The notes under the pieces were generated by a model that worked only from the letters and a program-made list of their open reading frames with translations, made no database searches and was not told the DNA's origin. A stretch of 64,000 nucleotides of DNA. It comes from Fennellomyces sp. T-0311. Its lineage: Eukaryota; Mucoromycota; Mucoromycetes; Mucorales; Lichtheimiaceae. The stretch is from assembly GCA_025266875.1 (NCBI GenBank), contig JALLLT010000080.1, forward strand, positions 27,504 to 91,503. The letters are read 5' to 3'. The translations under genes and the position numbers were made by a program. This document shows, one piece after another, positions 22,304 to 34,415 of this stretch (positions within the stretch are counted from its first letter, which is position 1; each line of letters starts with the position of its first letter).

Positions 22304-24502
22304 TTAAAGCGCATAGCGGAACCTTGGATGCTTATCGTATAAGCGATCACCGCTCTTCACCTCGCTCAAGTCATTTGAATCAGGGATACCGTGTTCACGA
22401 TCACGCCGATCGTTTTCACGCTTCAACAAGAATCGTAAGGTAATCGCCGATATACCTGCCAAGCACATGAACACTAAGCATACGGCGTGGCCACGGATGT
22501 ATCTCGGAGAATCTTGGGTCTTGTAAATCTGCATACATGACATGAGTACTCTATTCCATATAAGATCATAGTATCTCGATAGCATACCTGTGTCCCCAAC
22601 ATACTGAAGCACTATAGCAATTCGTGCATATTAGTGTATAGCCATACCCCATTACGCTCATCCAGCATTTACCTGCCCACACATGCTTGTAAGAGCAATC
22701 GCAACGCCTCGCTTAGTATGACCCAAATTATTATTCGATACCCAAGAAAGGGTCTACCGGGTTATTAGTAATCCTTCAATAAGATCAAGAGTATGGAAAG
22801 CACGTGTACCAGTGGAATGATAGGGTAAATTCCGCACGCAACCAAAACAGCACCGGCATAGCGAACACCCACATTTTCGGTTGCTAAAAGGAAAATATAA
22901 CCAATAATGGCCAAACCAGAAACAGCGGCAACATGGTAGCCGCGTTGAAGAGTACGATCCGAGTTCCACGAAACAAGCTAAACGAATCCGATATTGAGTG
23001 GATTCGTATGACAAGTGATATGTTACACATGTGTACTCACGAATACCAACACGCAGGCAGCGACATACGGGGGAATCGATAGTAATTGCGCGTTCAGAGC
23101 ACTGAATCCTAAATCACGAATAATCGTGGGAAGGAACACAGAATAGCTTGCCAGCGCCACATTCAAACCAATATATATGATGACTGATACGCAAACCAGT
23201 TAAATAAGCAAAGGCGGTGTAGGTATGTTTGAGAAAATCAACTTACATGCCAGCCAGTTGCGATAGTCAATAATAGCAGCAATGAATTGATGCAAGTCAA
23301 ATCTCTTGGTATCCGTGTTTCCGCTTCTGTGGGAACGCTCTATCGCAACAGCTTTTTCCTCTGGCGTCAACCATCGCTTTCCCACTGTCTCGGGACTTTG
23401 CTAATGTAAGTATATTTTAAGTTTCCTCCAGAAAAAGCAACGTATTCTACTCACAGATCAGGTAAAATGACGAAGCTGAGAAGGCCGAAAAGGATGGTGG
23501 GCGCCGCTTCAATGATGAACAGCCACCTTACAAATCCAATCCATCAGTTGACCGTGCTTATGCGATATGACCCTATTTCTTTTTTACCTCCACCCAGCTA
23601 AACCGTGTGCTCCGCTCAAATTGCCGAGAACGCCGTATGCAATGGCTCCTGAAAATGCGCCCGCAATGGTGGATGAGCCAAAGTACAGAGCAACCTGAGT
23701 TATACCTATGTGAGACGCTTTCTTTTCGCTGACAACGAAGTTTCGTATACATACGCGTAATGCCAACTCTTCACGCTGATACCAGAACGAAAGGAACAGT
23801 GGAGTAGAAGGGCCTACACCAGTTTCAAATGCACCAAGGAAGAACCGGCAGGCAATCAAGCCGGCGGCGTTATGGGTTGCAGCTTGACTGATGATAAAAG
23901 AAGTTCAGCAGCGGATCAAGCACATGAAAAATAATAGGGTCTTACCAGATCGAGCAAATACCCCACAGAATCATGGTTCCAGATATCCATCGCGATGGCA
24001 GCACCCTAGTATGTTGTCAGATCAAGTTCGAACAATAAACTCGCCCACTTACCATTTTACCATCAAGTTTGAAGGAACGTGAAAAATAACGTATCCTACG
24101 GATCAAGGAAAAGTAAGCATTCCATCATGATCTGGGCTTATAAGCACCCTGCCTGCAAAGAAGATGGTTAACGCTGTATAATACTCGTTACCAACCAGGT
24201 TTAGATCTGCCTCAAGAGTGCCCAATCTGGCGTTTCCTATATTATTGCGATCAAGCGAAAGCATTAAATACAAGATAGCGACCCATGGGATTACTCTATA
24301 GGCAAATGGGGTAAGTATCAATCGCACTGTGCTCGATTTACTTTCTTTTGGCATACCGCAAATCGATTTTGCGAACTAGACGGCGTTCGATAGCCTTGCG
24401 TGTCTCTTCATCGTAGTCTTTGAGATCAGAAGTCTCAGTAGAAGCAGCGACTACCTCCCCCGCAGTTTGGGTCTTCTCAGGCACTTTCTCAACCGCCGTC
24501 AT
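22304..24502 (-). CDS. MFS permease, anion:cation symporter (allantoate/nicotinate-like) family
   Basis: A 12-span major facilitator of the fungal anion:cation symporter group (Dal5/Tna1-type), expected in the plasma membrane. It starts at 24502 with MTAVEKVPEKTQTAGEV and an acidic/basic cytosolic N-terminus (EERRL-like segment KAIERRLVRKIDLR). The family signature WVAILYLMLSLDRNNIGNAR follows, then GLIACRFFLGAFETGVGPS (motif in TM4-5). Loop exons contain KRWLTPEEKAVAIERS. Later spans include YHVAAVSGLAIIGYIFLLAT and WVSNNNLGHTKRGVAIAL, and the cytosolic tail is RENDRRDREHGIPD. About nine short introns. The substrate cannot be told from sequence; nicotinate, allantoate, pantothenate and biotin-precursor carriers all share this pattern. 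Confidence 0.88.
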
Positions 24503-24888
24503 TTTTATGACTAAAAGAGGAGAAAAAGAAAAGAGATGAAAGGTGATTTATTTCCCCGGTCCAGTTTTCATTTTTCTTTTCTCCCAATTTGGCTTTAAGG
24601 TTTATACATTTTGCAACTTGGCCCCTGAAAGTGACGCGGATCTCAAGATTAACTACAATCGGTGCGTGCCGACTAGAATATGCAGCGGTATTAGAACCTA
24701 TACGCACTAGTCCCAGAGACCTCCACAACGAAACGGATGAAAGATAGGTCGTTAGTCATTATACACACACATGTGAGAAAAGGAGAGGATACAAATTGAC
24801 CAAATATGGTGAAATCAGATCGTTACACCACAAACAAAAGTGATGATCTCGTCATTATCTTCTGGAACTATTATCCGAGGCTCATGTT
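24503..24888. other. Permease upstream region
   Basis: Pyrimidine-rich on the permease strand just upstream of its ATG, as expected for a 5' UTR/promoter. No gene seen. Confidence 0.4.
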
Positions 24889-25242
24889 CTACTTCCGCAG
24901 TTCGGTGTCCTTTTGTTCACGGATTTCCATCAGTTCCAGTATTGTCACCCAGAAATTCAGAAACCTCACAATCTGTCTTCTGTATTCTGCGTGTCGAACG
25001 TCATTCGCAAGTGGTAGACTGCGATCTAGCGTAATCTCTGCAAACGAGTGAAAGAATGGCACTATTAAGCAAATATGTAACAGCCAGCCTCGGCAATGGT
25101 AGCTTCTACTCTTTGTCTGTTTTCATTGCCACCACTAGTATAGGCTATGTAGGCACCTTCAACTTTGGCAACCATCCTTCGGTCTTGAAACACATATCTT
25201 TGCCATTCGATGTGTCCGTTCAGGGAAATATTGCATACGTAA
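24889..25242 (-). pseudogene. Unrecognised gene or gene remnant
   Basis: On the minus strand one frame reads NISLNGHIEWQRYVFQDRR and continues through AKVEGAYIAYTSGGNENRQ to a stop just after GCYIFA. A second open stretch, with LPLANDVRHAEYRRQIV and then FLNFWVTILELMEIR, runs to a stop at 24889. A 44-bp GTTACA...TTTGCAG intron could join them. Composition is clearly coding-like. No start codon is evident, and a TGA closes the frame immediately upstream. I do not recognise the family, so this may be the 3' end of a lost gene. Confidence 0.4.
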
Positions 25243-25725
25243 TATCAGAATATTTTTGTACATCACTGGAATCTCCTTTATAAAGAGACTCATTTTATTT
25301 GAATAAGTACCAAAAATGCGTATTAGCAATGGCGCATGTTGCTTAATGTCGCCATTGATACACCAAATCGCTGGAAATTTGACATTCTGGTTTCCGGGTA
25401 ATAACTGCCGATAATGGGGGTATGATGACAGTTCACTTTTGCATCTATACACATAAAGTGATGCAGGTGTGATTATTTATCACTCTCGATGCTGACGTAC
25501 TTGTATACTAAGCAACAGTATCGAAGATCATGCATACATAATGATCACACATGAGGACTAGGTGCCACGGAAAAGGATGAATGATTAATAATTATATTTC
25601 TACATGTACAGTATAGATGATGAATGGATGACAAGGGATCACCAAACAGAACGCAAATTGCGGCGTGGGCCGGGAGCAAAATGATGATCTATGTGATAAT
25701 TCTAACTAGGAAAGAAATGGAATGT
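25243..25725. other. Intergenic
   Basis: A minus-strand frame at 25320-25452 (with FPAIWCINGD) may be an upstream exon of the preceding remnant. Otherwise nothing is recognised. Confidence 0.3.
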
Positions 25726-27678
25726 TCACCAATCCTCATCAAATAGGCCTGGTATGATCACAGCTTCTACCAAATCCCCGCCGTGGAAGGCACCTTTTGC
25801 TGGTCGAGTCAGATAAACGGTACGCTCCTTTCGTTCCTTTCGGAGCTCGAGCTGGGGAGGCAAGCTGGGTAAGCTAAAGTAACTTGGTGGCTCTTCATTT
25901 TGAGGAGGGCTTGCCAGGGCAGCAGTGAGAGGACCTATTAATTCGCTTGGCAAGCCTTGTGGCTCTGGTGGCTCTTCCAAATCCGGGTTGAAGAAGATGG
26001 GGCAGTCTTTGGATTCACGATAGTTTTGTATATTGGTTAATTCAGGAATTCGCAGCAAGTGGTCGTTGGGAAGATTGGCAATGATGAGTGGAATACTAAA
26101 GTCCAGTACATGATTGTTTTTAAACAAGTGGCCTTGTTCGACGGTGATGATGAATTGCAGGCCGTAGTGAACGCGAGTATGTCGGGTGGTGAAGGACGGC
26201 GAAACGAGTCGCGTAGGAACGTCAAAGCGGATCGTCTCGGAAAAGGGAGTGGAAAGGATTGGCACGTTCCCGTGGATCACCGTTCGAATATGCTCTCGGA
26301 ATGCTGTCCCTTGTTGCACTAGCATCTTGCCTTCGTGGTGTTTCCGAAACTTGTAGTCAATCGAAAGAATCTTGGCATCCGCGTGAAGCGAAGTCAAGTT
26401 GAGCTGCATCTCAAATGGTTCGTCTATTTGGGAGAGCGGGGGGGATAGAGGGGTGCGGGTTAACCTACCTATGATGTTTCTGCTATGGCGACGTTATAGG
26501 TTACCTGGACAATATGATTGCTTGTAGAGTTTTGCCTGGACCTCGGCTACGGCATGCTTTTTATCCCTCATTAGCGTCGTCTTGTACACCCACTCCTTGT
26601 CTAAGAAATCTCGGACTGTTAGACTTGGCATTGACTCATGCTGTGCGACCTTCCTTACCAGGCGTGGAGATCACTATAGGCCGATACGGTGTAATATACT
26701 CGCGACTTTTAGTTCCTGACTGCAGCGCCGGCCCATCGGCTTGCGCAGTCCAAATGTATCGTATCCCAAACCCTGAGGGTTCCTCCATGGATGGCGGATA
26801 ATTGACATTCGGGAACTGAAATGTAGCGGGGATGTGTTTAGCCGGTCCGTTCACCAACAATGATAAAGGAATGACCTCACCTTTAAGGCAAACGGGAATT
26901 CATAGTGTCCAGCCTCCAGCTCATCCCAGGCTGACTGCGAGTAGTCTAATAGCCGTCGACCCTTAATACAACCTGTGGCCATGTCGCACCCCGCTCAGGA
27001 CTTACTGCTTGAGTCGTTGCCCCAAAGCTTCCAATCCGTTTCAAAGAATGTGGTGATCGCCTGATGGACCCAGTCTCCTCGGCCATCGCCTCCTCCTTCT
27101 TCCACCTTGACCATTGCGGACTCCTCGGCTCGGAACTATGAATGTCGCACATTACGGTAAAATGAATCATCCGCCGCATTGAAAAGTATCAGCCGGTATT
27201 TACCTTAATACGGACACGGGTGACATGCATTCGCTCTGAAGCGTCCAGAATAACCTTGCCTATGACATCATTTTAATTATCGCTTGAGCTTGAGATTGGT
27301 ATACGACTTACCTCGAACAACACGATTGGGTCGCACAATAACGTGCGTACCACCTTCGAACTCGATGGTGAGCGAGGTCACGGCTGGCACTGGCGCCGAG
27401 ATTTCGAGACTGTCGGCGGTGTCCAGTGACAGGTGTCGTGAAGAGCGATCGTGACCATTCAGAATGCTATTAAGAACAGGTGCGCTTGTCGAGAACTGCG
27501 TAAATTGACTCGAGTAAGATCCCGAGCCAGCACGATTGTGTGTCGCTGCCGGAATGGGTGGTGAGGGAGTCGGGTGATTGGTGTGTTGAGGTGCTGGCGG
27601 TGCTGCCAATGTCGACGCAGAGGATGACGCACGATTGCGCGTTGCGACGTGCGCCGCACTTGAGAGTAAACTGGCCAT
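25726..27678 (-). CDS. Alpha-arrestin-like protein
   Basis: An arrestin-fold adaptor of the fungal alpha-arrestin (ART/ARRDC) type, which would recruit Rsp5-class ubiquitin ligases to membrane cargo. The N-terminal exon (start 27678, MASLLSSAAHVATRNRASS) is Ser/Pro/Ala-rich and then enters the first beta-sandwich with LTIEFEGGTHVIVRPNRVV. Middle exons give WDELEAGHYEFPFAL, the arrestin consensus for the N domain, and PSMEEPSGFGIRYIW. The last large exon holds the C domain (TSLHADAKILSIDYKF, ILSTPFSETIRFDVPTRL) and two PP-rich stretches, including EEPPSYFSLP, a PPxY-like motif (PPSYF). An ATG 35 codons upstream at 27783 is in frame and could be used. About five introns. Confidence 0.82.
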
Positions 27679-28240
27679 AAAAGACACAAATATGCCAAAG
27701 TTTTGGAGTTTAAATAGTCGTCGTCGGCCATGCGCTGTTATCAAGCGCCGATTCTCCGGGGGTGGGGGGGGGGTCTTCCCCATGTTGAAACGGTGTGGTT
27801 ATTTTGGAATGATCTTCGTCACACCGGGAGCATTTGTACACGGAAAGTACAGCTCCACGAGGCTTTCAGATCAAAGCGCTCAGCAACTTAAAGTATCAAA
27901 CCATCCCCGTGTGCCTTTTCTTTTATCCCGCTCCCACATTCTGTTCCAGATCCAAAAATGGCAGTTTTGCTCTTTCCGTCGAATATGGAAAAACGCATGT
28001 TCTGCATTGCGAACGGCTATGGTTAAAAAGCAGCTTTATCCAATTGTACTAATGTCTATTGCAGTAGCAACCTATGTTTAAGGTTCAACAGAACTTCTCA
28101 AGCTACCAACAATGCTAATGGGACACTTCCGTAAACTCCGATAGAAACTGCTACACATCAACCCAGTGTTATATTAACCTTCACCGCGGGAAGTTGATAG
28201 AGTATCCTTTCATCTCATATAACCTCCGATTAGTTCAAAA
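27679..28240. other. Arrestin upstream region
   Basis: Contains a G8 homopolymer near 27765 and the probable promoter/5' UTR of the arrestin gene. A plus-strand open frame at 27635-28081 is antisense to it and has no motif. Confidence 0.4.
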
Positions 28241-28420
28241 GTTATTACTTTTATTGGAAGGTCACTGATCTGCGCCTATAAGCATATGGTCTCTTTCTTG
28301 TGGTGCAAAACGAACTGTATAAGATTAAAGCGTAGTCGCCATTCCTGAAAAAACCTACTTCGGGTGAAAAAAAGCCATCCGGTGTGGAGGAAGAGTATAA
28401 CCTCAGACTATGTGGATATA
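28241..28420 (-). repeat. LINE-type 3' repeat fragment, inverted copy
   Basis: The reverse complement aligns with 35155-35310. Shared landmarks are CACACCGG(A/C)(T/C)GGCTG, AAGTAGGTTTTTT, CTTATAGGCGCAG / CCTATAGGCGCAG and AACTTTTGAACTA. A weaker version of the same block lies at about 51835-51990 next to the LINE reverse transcriptase, so this is probably the 3' region of the same or a related non-LTR element. Confidence 0.6.
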
Positions 28421-30485
28421 CTGTGAGATACTTTAAATTTCTCCGCCAAGTACCTGGCTGCCTTGGATAAATGCATGTTTGGAAGCTGATAAAGATAAAC
28501 ACTATTGTACGTACTTCACAAAAAACTGTGGAAATGTACCGGTTACGAGGCTATATATACGCGCCATCAGTGGTAGTACATATATTGCTGCACAATTGCT
28601 CGGTCCCAACTTGCGGTTACAGAATGGTGTATCAGCATTTTAAAAAGAAACGTTGGACGAGCTGTATAAGTACTTATTTTATTTGATGGATGAAGAGTTC
28701 GCGCCACGGTTGTACCACCACCTAGTCGCCGTAAACCGGCGATCCATGAGATATACCGTATCCCGGGGAAAAGGAAAGACGGTTCATGCTCTTTCAATCA
28801 TCATAGGTCAAAAAGTCTATTATTTTCGTATCTCAAATACTTAAAACTTTCGAGCTACCTGCTTCAGAATAAAAGCCTGCTATTACCTATCACGACTAAC
28901 TATAGTTTACATAAATCGTATGTATAACTGCCTGCCTCACCTTGATCTATGCTAAATGACCCAATCAATATGGTGACGCATGTATGTGAAAGTAGTACAA
29001 AGGAATAGACCGTCTACAACCTTTGTAACTTGATCTGCACCGATCACCACATGATGTTAATGTAGCACTGATTGTTGTGCGATTTTCTGACTACGTGAAT
29101 ATTATTTTTCTTTTTCAAACTTACGTACTACATAAGCCTACCATATGGTTATGAAACTTTCTAGTTTCAAGGAAAGGCGTAGTAAAGCATTTTGGATTAC
29201 ATTACATCTGTGAATAGCAAACGGCCTAATGCGAAATGGACCTCTTGGGAGATACTTTTAGTCGTCACGCGTCATTCGTATCTTAACCACACTGGCGCAA
29301 TGCAGAGGTACTGAAAAGATTATATGGGTCATAATTATTTCGCATAGAAAATGGTGTGCCAAGTCTGGTTTACACTTAGTGTGAGTGACTAATATCTGAG
29401 CTTCTATATATAAAGAAAACCAACACACGTATGTGTTGTATCGTTATGTCAGTATATATCGTGTAATCACATTAATAATTTTTACTTTCCTAGTAAAAGC
29501 ACCATTTACAATCCCATATTCATCTGAGATGTCATGGGTGCTAATAGAGTACGATGGATGGGCAGTACCGGTTTATTAGAGATCGCTCAATATCATATGA
29601 CGAGCAACGTATGTATCTTAGTAGCTGATGTTTCAATTGGAGTTCAAAAAATTGCCTACAATGATGCATTGGTGGTGTCCTAGGGGTATATATGTTATGT
29701 GAGCTAAAGAGTTATAACAAGAATAACTTCTGCACTGTAAGTGTCGTATCCTCGGCATACTATCATCCATCGTTACTTGCTTTCCATTAGTCCTTGATTA
29801 TATCCACTGTTATTACGATTCCAACAACCGTACAGTTATCGATTGCCCTATTTGCTCTTATGTACAGCGTTGATCCGACTTTACCAATCACGTAAGGCAA
29901 CTCCGTTAACTAGTTTCATATCTTCGGTCTCTTGGACATTATGACAATATCATATGAGACTCGGCGATAATATGGTCTTTTGGGACTATTACATAAAGCA
30001 TTCGTCTTCTCCGTCCCGACTCATCATCAGCATAAATAGAAAGCAGTTTTCATCAATAAAACAGGATCTCATTTTAGTCTCGTCATTCGAAAGCCTTTTT
30101 CTCGTTAAGCGATACCGCAGTAAGCTACTAAATAAGTACAAAGCTCTGACGAGCGACGAGTTGCATTTACGCGATTGCCTCTCTAAAGGATTCGGAAAAG
30201 TCTTCCTTTCTTAGTGAGCGGTGATTGCCAGAGCGGACCAGACTAGCAAAGAGAAGGAAATTCATAACGAATTGCTTCGCTTGCTTTTACTTTCCATTTT
30301 TCAAGTTTGCACGTAGAAAAAACCGACTATCCCCTCCAGCTATTACAAAGATCCTTCGCTTTTATCCACGTAAAATCTACAGTTATTACTTGTACGAACG
30401 TCACTGAGTTCCAGTTGATACTTGCGCCTTTCACTGCAACGATCCACTGAAAACTGAACGGCTATTGGTACCAGATTATTGGTTT
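28421..30485. other. AT-rich gene-poor stretch
   Basis: About 2 kb without a supported gene. Minus-strand frame 28567-28797 and plus-strand frames 29954-30214 and 30225-30407 are short and have no motif. The sequence is AT-rich and may be old repeat debris. Confidence 0.4.
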
Positions 30486-32186
30486 TTATTCAATGACAAA
30501 TAATTGAGGCTCATCACAAATACAGTTGAATGTGTCATTCAAAAACTTTAATGGACTCTCCGCAACTTCAGCTCGAGTATATCTTTTGAGAAGAATGATA
30601 CCAACAGCTCGGTAAATTCCTGCGTCACCTGACTTTTTCAGCACTGGTAGAAAATGTGTGTGTTGATATTTTATCCGGAAACCTCCATCAGTTCCTTTAA
30701 TTGGCACAGGGCGAATACAGTCGTACAAAATGGACAGAACCACACACTCGTCGCAATCTTCGGTCAATGATAATGGGAGAGCAGGATATTGCGACGCACA
30801 GCCAGGCTTCCAGTAGTGTGTTGCAATGCAGTTCGCATCATTTAACATGATCCATCGGCTCCAATCGAGCAAGGCCCTGTTATCGTCTCCAAAATCGCGG
30901 ATCGAGGTTATCACTTTTCGCATATTTTCGTTCGCGCGCCGTCGTCTTCGTTCGTCCGTGTAGAACCGGTCGCTTGGATACCTTTTTGGATTTATTGTAC
31001 AGTATTTCGATTTGATATGAAGTCGCATATCGCGATCGATCCGGTAGGGAGTTCGTCGCCATAACGAAATATCGCTGATGGGAAACGATACATGAAGTCC
31101 GGAAACACCAGTCCATGAGGGTAATTGGTACGATGACATCGTGGTCGAATAGGAAGCTTCGCCATGTTCGTTTAGTACAGAGCCAAAGCACATGACCGAG
31201 AGGTCATTGTCGGCGATACTACGATAAAATGTATCCATGACGCTCCGGATATCGCTATCGTAGTCACAGTCGTATTCCATATCCAAGGTGGTGATACCAT
31301 GGAAGATGTTTGCCATGGCAAAGATCTTGTCGTGCTCCTTGAAGCTGGTCCGGAAATGGGCGTGCCGCAGAACTTGATTAGCACTTTGGAAGCCTTTGTT
31401 TTTGAAATCAAGCATGTTGGTGGATATGATATCGGTTCGTCGTGTTGCAATACTGTCTTGATCATTTGCCACGGATTCACACCATAAATATGTGTTTGTA
31501 CCCACGATGAGCATCTGCGACGACATCATGACTTCCTCCAAAGTCCAGCTGCGCTTCCACCACTGAGACTTGAGAGCTGCTTCCAAAGCACGTTTTTTTG
31601 CTTCAGTGTGTCCGTGGATCGTTCGGATATCGAATTCCATTGAATCTTTAATCAAGATTTCTGGCACTAAGGCAACTGTGTAACAAGCATTACTATAAAT
31701 GCGATGCATTTGCCTGATCTCCTGCAGTTTTGCTTCCTTATTCCCTTGGTTGATACACCACTTGTCGTACCAGAGATATTCGATGTTGAAATCCCTACAT
31801 ATCTGTTGCAGGATATTATCAAAGCTAGTTTTTGTGGTGACCAAAGACGCCCGTCGCCGGAATAAGCTCGATAGACGTCTCTTTGCAACACTGTGTACCA
31901 GACGATGGCTACCATTGTCAATGCAATCGTAATCGCCGTTTGGCTTTTGGATAAGCTCGCCCGATTGGCTCCAGCAATAAGAAAGTGTACAATAGCCGTT
32001 TACTGCCTCGGTTCCTGGTACGCGCGCCCAGTCTGCTGTTCGTATCAACCAGGTCGGTCGGTACTTTCCCCCTTGTACGCCAAACCAGCAGTTGGTATCC
32101 AAAGAGTCGGCAGGTCGCTGGCCACTGTAATATTCGACGTATGCTTCGTTATTGGATAGTCTTCGTGGAAGTGAAATGGCCACCAT
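30486..32186 (-). CDS. HET-domain-like protein
   Basis: A protein resembling heterokaryon-incompatibility (HET) domain proteins, which in ascomycetes trigger non-self or stress-linked cell death. It has one long exon of 566 codons from an ATG at 32186; a further in-frame ATG at 32366 would add 60 residues of hydrophobic leader that looks like UTR. HET-like blocks in order: WLIRTADWARVPG, then GYCTLSYCW, a central block with EYLWYDKWCINQGNKE followed by EIRQMHRIYSNACYTV, and WWKRSWTLEEVMMS. A second conserved region (LLDWSRWIMLNDANCIATHYW, LSLTEDCDECVV) lies near the C-terminus, and its decayed paralogue is at 11297-11606. The gene is intronless, unlike almost all its neighbours. Function here is inferred by family only. 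Confidence 0.8.
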   Translation of the reverse strand: MVAISLPRRLSNNEAYVEYYSGQRPADSLDTNCWFGVQGGKYRPTWLIRTADWARVPGTEAVNGYCTLSYCWSQSGELIQKPNGDYDCIDNGSHRLVHSVAKRRLSSLFRRRASLVTTKTSFDNILQQICRDFNIEYLWYDKWCINQGNKEAKLQEIRQMHRIYSNACYTVALVPEILIKDSMEFDIRTIHGHTEAKKRALEAALKSQWWKRSWTLEEVMMSSQMLIVGTNTYLWCESVANDQDSIATRRTDIISTNMLDFKNKGFQSANQVLRHAHFRTSFKEHDKIFAMANIFHGITTLDMEYDCDYDSDIRSVMDTFYRSIADNDLSVMCFGSVLNEHGEASYSTTMSSYQLPSWTGVSGLHVSFPISDISLWRRTPYRIDRDMRLHIKSKYCTINPKRYPSDRFYTDERRRRRANENMRKVITSIRDFGDDNRALLDWSRWIMLNDANCIATHYWKPGCASQYPALPLSLTEDCDECVVLSILYDCIRPVPIKGTDGGFRIKYQHTHFLPVLKKSGDAGIYRAVGIILLKRYTRAEVAESPLKFLNDTFNCICDEPQLFVIE

Positions 32187-33072
32187 TGCTTTCGCTGTGC
32201 TTATTATTGATGCTACTGGTTGGAGGGGAGATGCCCTATATAGGATGGCTAATGAAAGAAGTAGCCGCTTGCTTTTGAAGAGTGAGAATTTAGTAAAAGA
32301 GAAAGAAGGGCTGATGGTCAGGCAAATAAAAGTTGTTCCCGTCCGCACTAGAATATTTACTACCATAGAAGGAGCACTTGTACGACAAGCCCGCGCCTCA
32401 CCAAGTTAGTCTTAATTGTATCCCCGTCGCCGTTTCCAGAAATCTGGTAAAAATAGAACAAGTCAAACGTTCCCAAGTCTTCAACCATCAAAAGCCTGTG
32501 GTTGAATGTTCGTTTTAATAATAGCTATGAGACGCTTAATATTTCTCACTCTTAAAAAACAGGTACCGGGAGTGTGCGAGGGCGCGGTGATTTCAGAACA
32601 TAGTAGAGATTCTCTGAGAAAGAGAGACAGGCACAAAAAGACTATCGAAAAAAATGGCGTGGAGAGAGGAGTAAAGCAGCTAAGTTGCGCAAATTTAAAC
32701 ATGTGGATGAAAAAACGTAGATCCATTCACTTCGCCACCTCACCAAAAAGGAGGATATCCAGGAAACCGGCTGAGGGCTCAGCAATAATATGCCTAAAAC
32801 GGCGACAGTTGTATCGATACTACAAGTGCCAAGTTCAGAATGGTACTTCGTCGATTACGGGGCGAAGCGCGCAACGCCACTGAATTGGTGCTGAAAGAGA
32901 CGACAATGAGACATTGCCTGGTGGCAGTGCCTGGAAGCACAGGGTCTGCTGAACATGCCTGCTTTGAATCGTGAAGTGAGCGAGTGGATGCAAAAGGCTC
33001 TCGAAAGTTTAATTTTATTTTGATCGCCTACTGTCAAAATCGCTTGAGGACCGTCTTTTTCCTTGCACCATA
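32187..33072. other. Divergent intergenic region
   Basis: This lies between the HET-like gene (minus) and the methyltransferase gene (plus) and so must contain both promoters. The frame 32506-32883 (+) has no motif. No repeat seen. Confidence 0.4.
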
Positions 33073-34148
33073 ATGTTCGTCCGGTCAGCCATTCGAATTA
33101 CTCAACGGCGTTACCAATGCCTCTACTCGACATTGCGAGAGGGAGACTTTTGCATGTTGCGAGAATTGAAATCGAATCGCAAGTACCTTGTGGGGCCTTT
33201 AGAAGTGGGACAGCATAAGGATCACAAAGGTGGACTGATTCCACATGGTGAATTGATCGGGATGTCCGTACGATCAACTATTCGAACGCACAATGGTATG
33301 TTTCTTACAAGGACGCAGCTTTAGTCGCCACCTGACCAGATATTAGGTGCCACTGGATTTATGATACATAAACCTACGCTGGATGAGTAAGCCCTGGTAC
33401 CATGGTAACGTTCTGCTGTTGACCACTTTTTAGATACGTTGTCAACGTGCCCCGAAGCTGTACCCCCATTTATCCAAAGGATGCTTCTGCTATTGTAAAT
33501 ACTCATCTTTAGTGTCAAGTAATGCGAACTAACTTACCTATACAGGTACAAATGTTGGATATCGAGCCTGGCCATCAAATTTTGGAAGCAGGGACCGGAA
33601 ATGGCGCATTGACCTTATATTTGGCACGAGCCGTGTCCAGCCAAGGCCGGATACATACCTGCGATATTCGAGAGGGCCATTCGAATACAGCCCAAAAGCA
33701 TGTCCAACGTTATGAGCGTGGGCGATACAAGGATTCCGTGACGTTCCATATTGGCGACGTGTGTGAAGTCATTTTCCCGGAGGATACTATGTTTGATGGA
33801 ATTGCGCTCGATATGCCTGCTCCTACCGAAAGTATCGAAAAACTACTACCAGTTTTGCGCAACGACCGATTCATTGTGTGCTATCTCCCCAATATGACGC
33901 AAGTATTAGATTTAGTACGCGCTATACGTGATCTTCCGGTCGTGCTCGAGTCATGTATTGAAGTTGAATGGAAAGAATGGGATGTACGCGCAACACACGT
34001 CAGAAGTACCGAGGAACTTGCCTGGGTGTGCCGACCAAAAAATTTTGATGTCAAAGGTAAGCGTGATACCTCTTCTAATAGACTGGCGCCTGATCCATAA
34101 TTTATAGGGCATACCGCATTCCTTACAAAGCTGCGAAAGACACAATAG
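33073..34148 (+). CDS. Mitochondrial-type tRNA (adenine58-N1) methyltransferase (TRMT61B-like)
   Basis: A SAM-dependent methyltransferase of the Trm61 family, expected to make m1A in tRNA (or rRNA) of mitochondria. The N-terminus (MFVRSAIRITQRRYQCLYST) is basic and hydroxylated like a mitochondrial targeting peptide. A small beta domain follows (LVGPLEVGQHKDHKGGLIPH), then exons with TGFMIHKPTLDEYV and PRSCTPIYPKD as in Trm61. The SAM site is EAGTGNGALTLYLA, followed by HTCDIREG and a DMPAP motif (GIALDMPAP, equivalent to the DLPxP of the family). The last exon reads GHTAFLTKLRKTQ after a GTAAGC intron. Four introns. It could alternatively be the cytosolic catalytic subunit, but the presequence and short length favour the mitochondrial form. 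Confidence 0.85.
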
Positions 34149-34307
34149 ATAACCATAATATAATAGTTAGAGCTTTATTAAATAGATACTTCAAAGTTAC
34201 CATTATAGCATCTTGATATCTCACTACTCAATAATTTCACTATTATATAGCGCTTCCTATTTTCTCAGTGATGAACTTGGTTCATTGATGGTTTTTGAGG
34301 ACCCATA

Positions 34308-34415
34308 CACTGTAAAAAATCCCAGTGTAACATAATGAGATGGTACCATAAAATTATACAAAGTCTTGTAAAATCTTGCGAAAACTGCCATTTTACAAGA
34401 AAATTTTTTGCAGTG
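34308..34415. mobile_element. Tc1/mariner-type MITE with TA duplication
   Basis: The element begins CACTGTAAAAAAT and ends ATTTTTTGCAGTG, terminal inverted repeats of 13 bp with one mismatch. Each end is flanked by TA (34306-34307 and 34416-34417), the duplication made by Tc1/mariner transposases. Inside, CTTGTAAAAT and ATTTTACAAG form a second inverted repeat. At 108 bp it is non-autonomous. Confidence 0.8.

Noticed and set aside
27635..28081. 148-codon plus-strand frame antisense to the arrestin start
   Set aside because: Antisense to a well-supported exon and without motifs.
32506..32883. 125-codon plus-strand frame between the HET-like and methyltransferase genes
   Set aside because: Lysine/arginine-rich from AT/AG-rich composition, no family signature.
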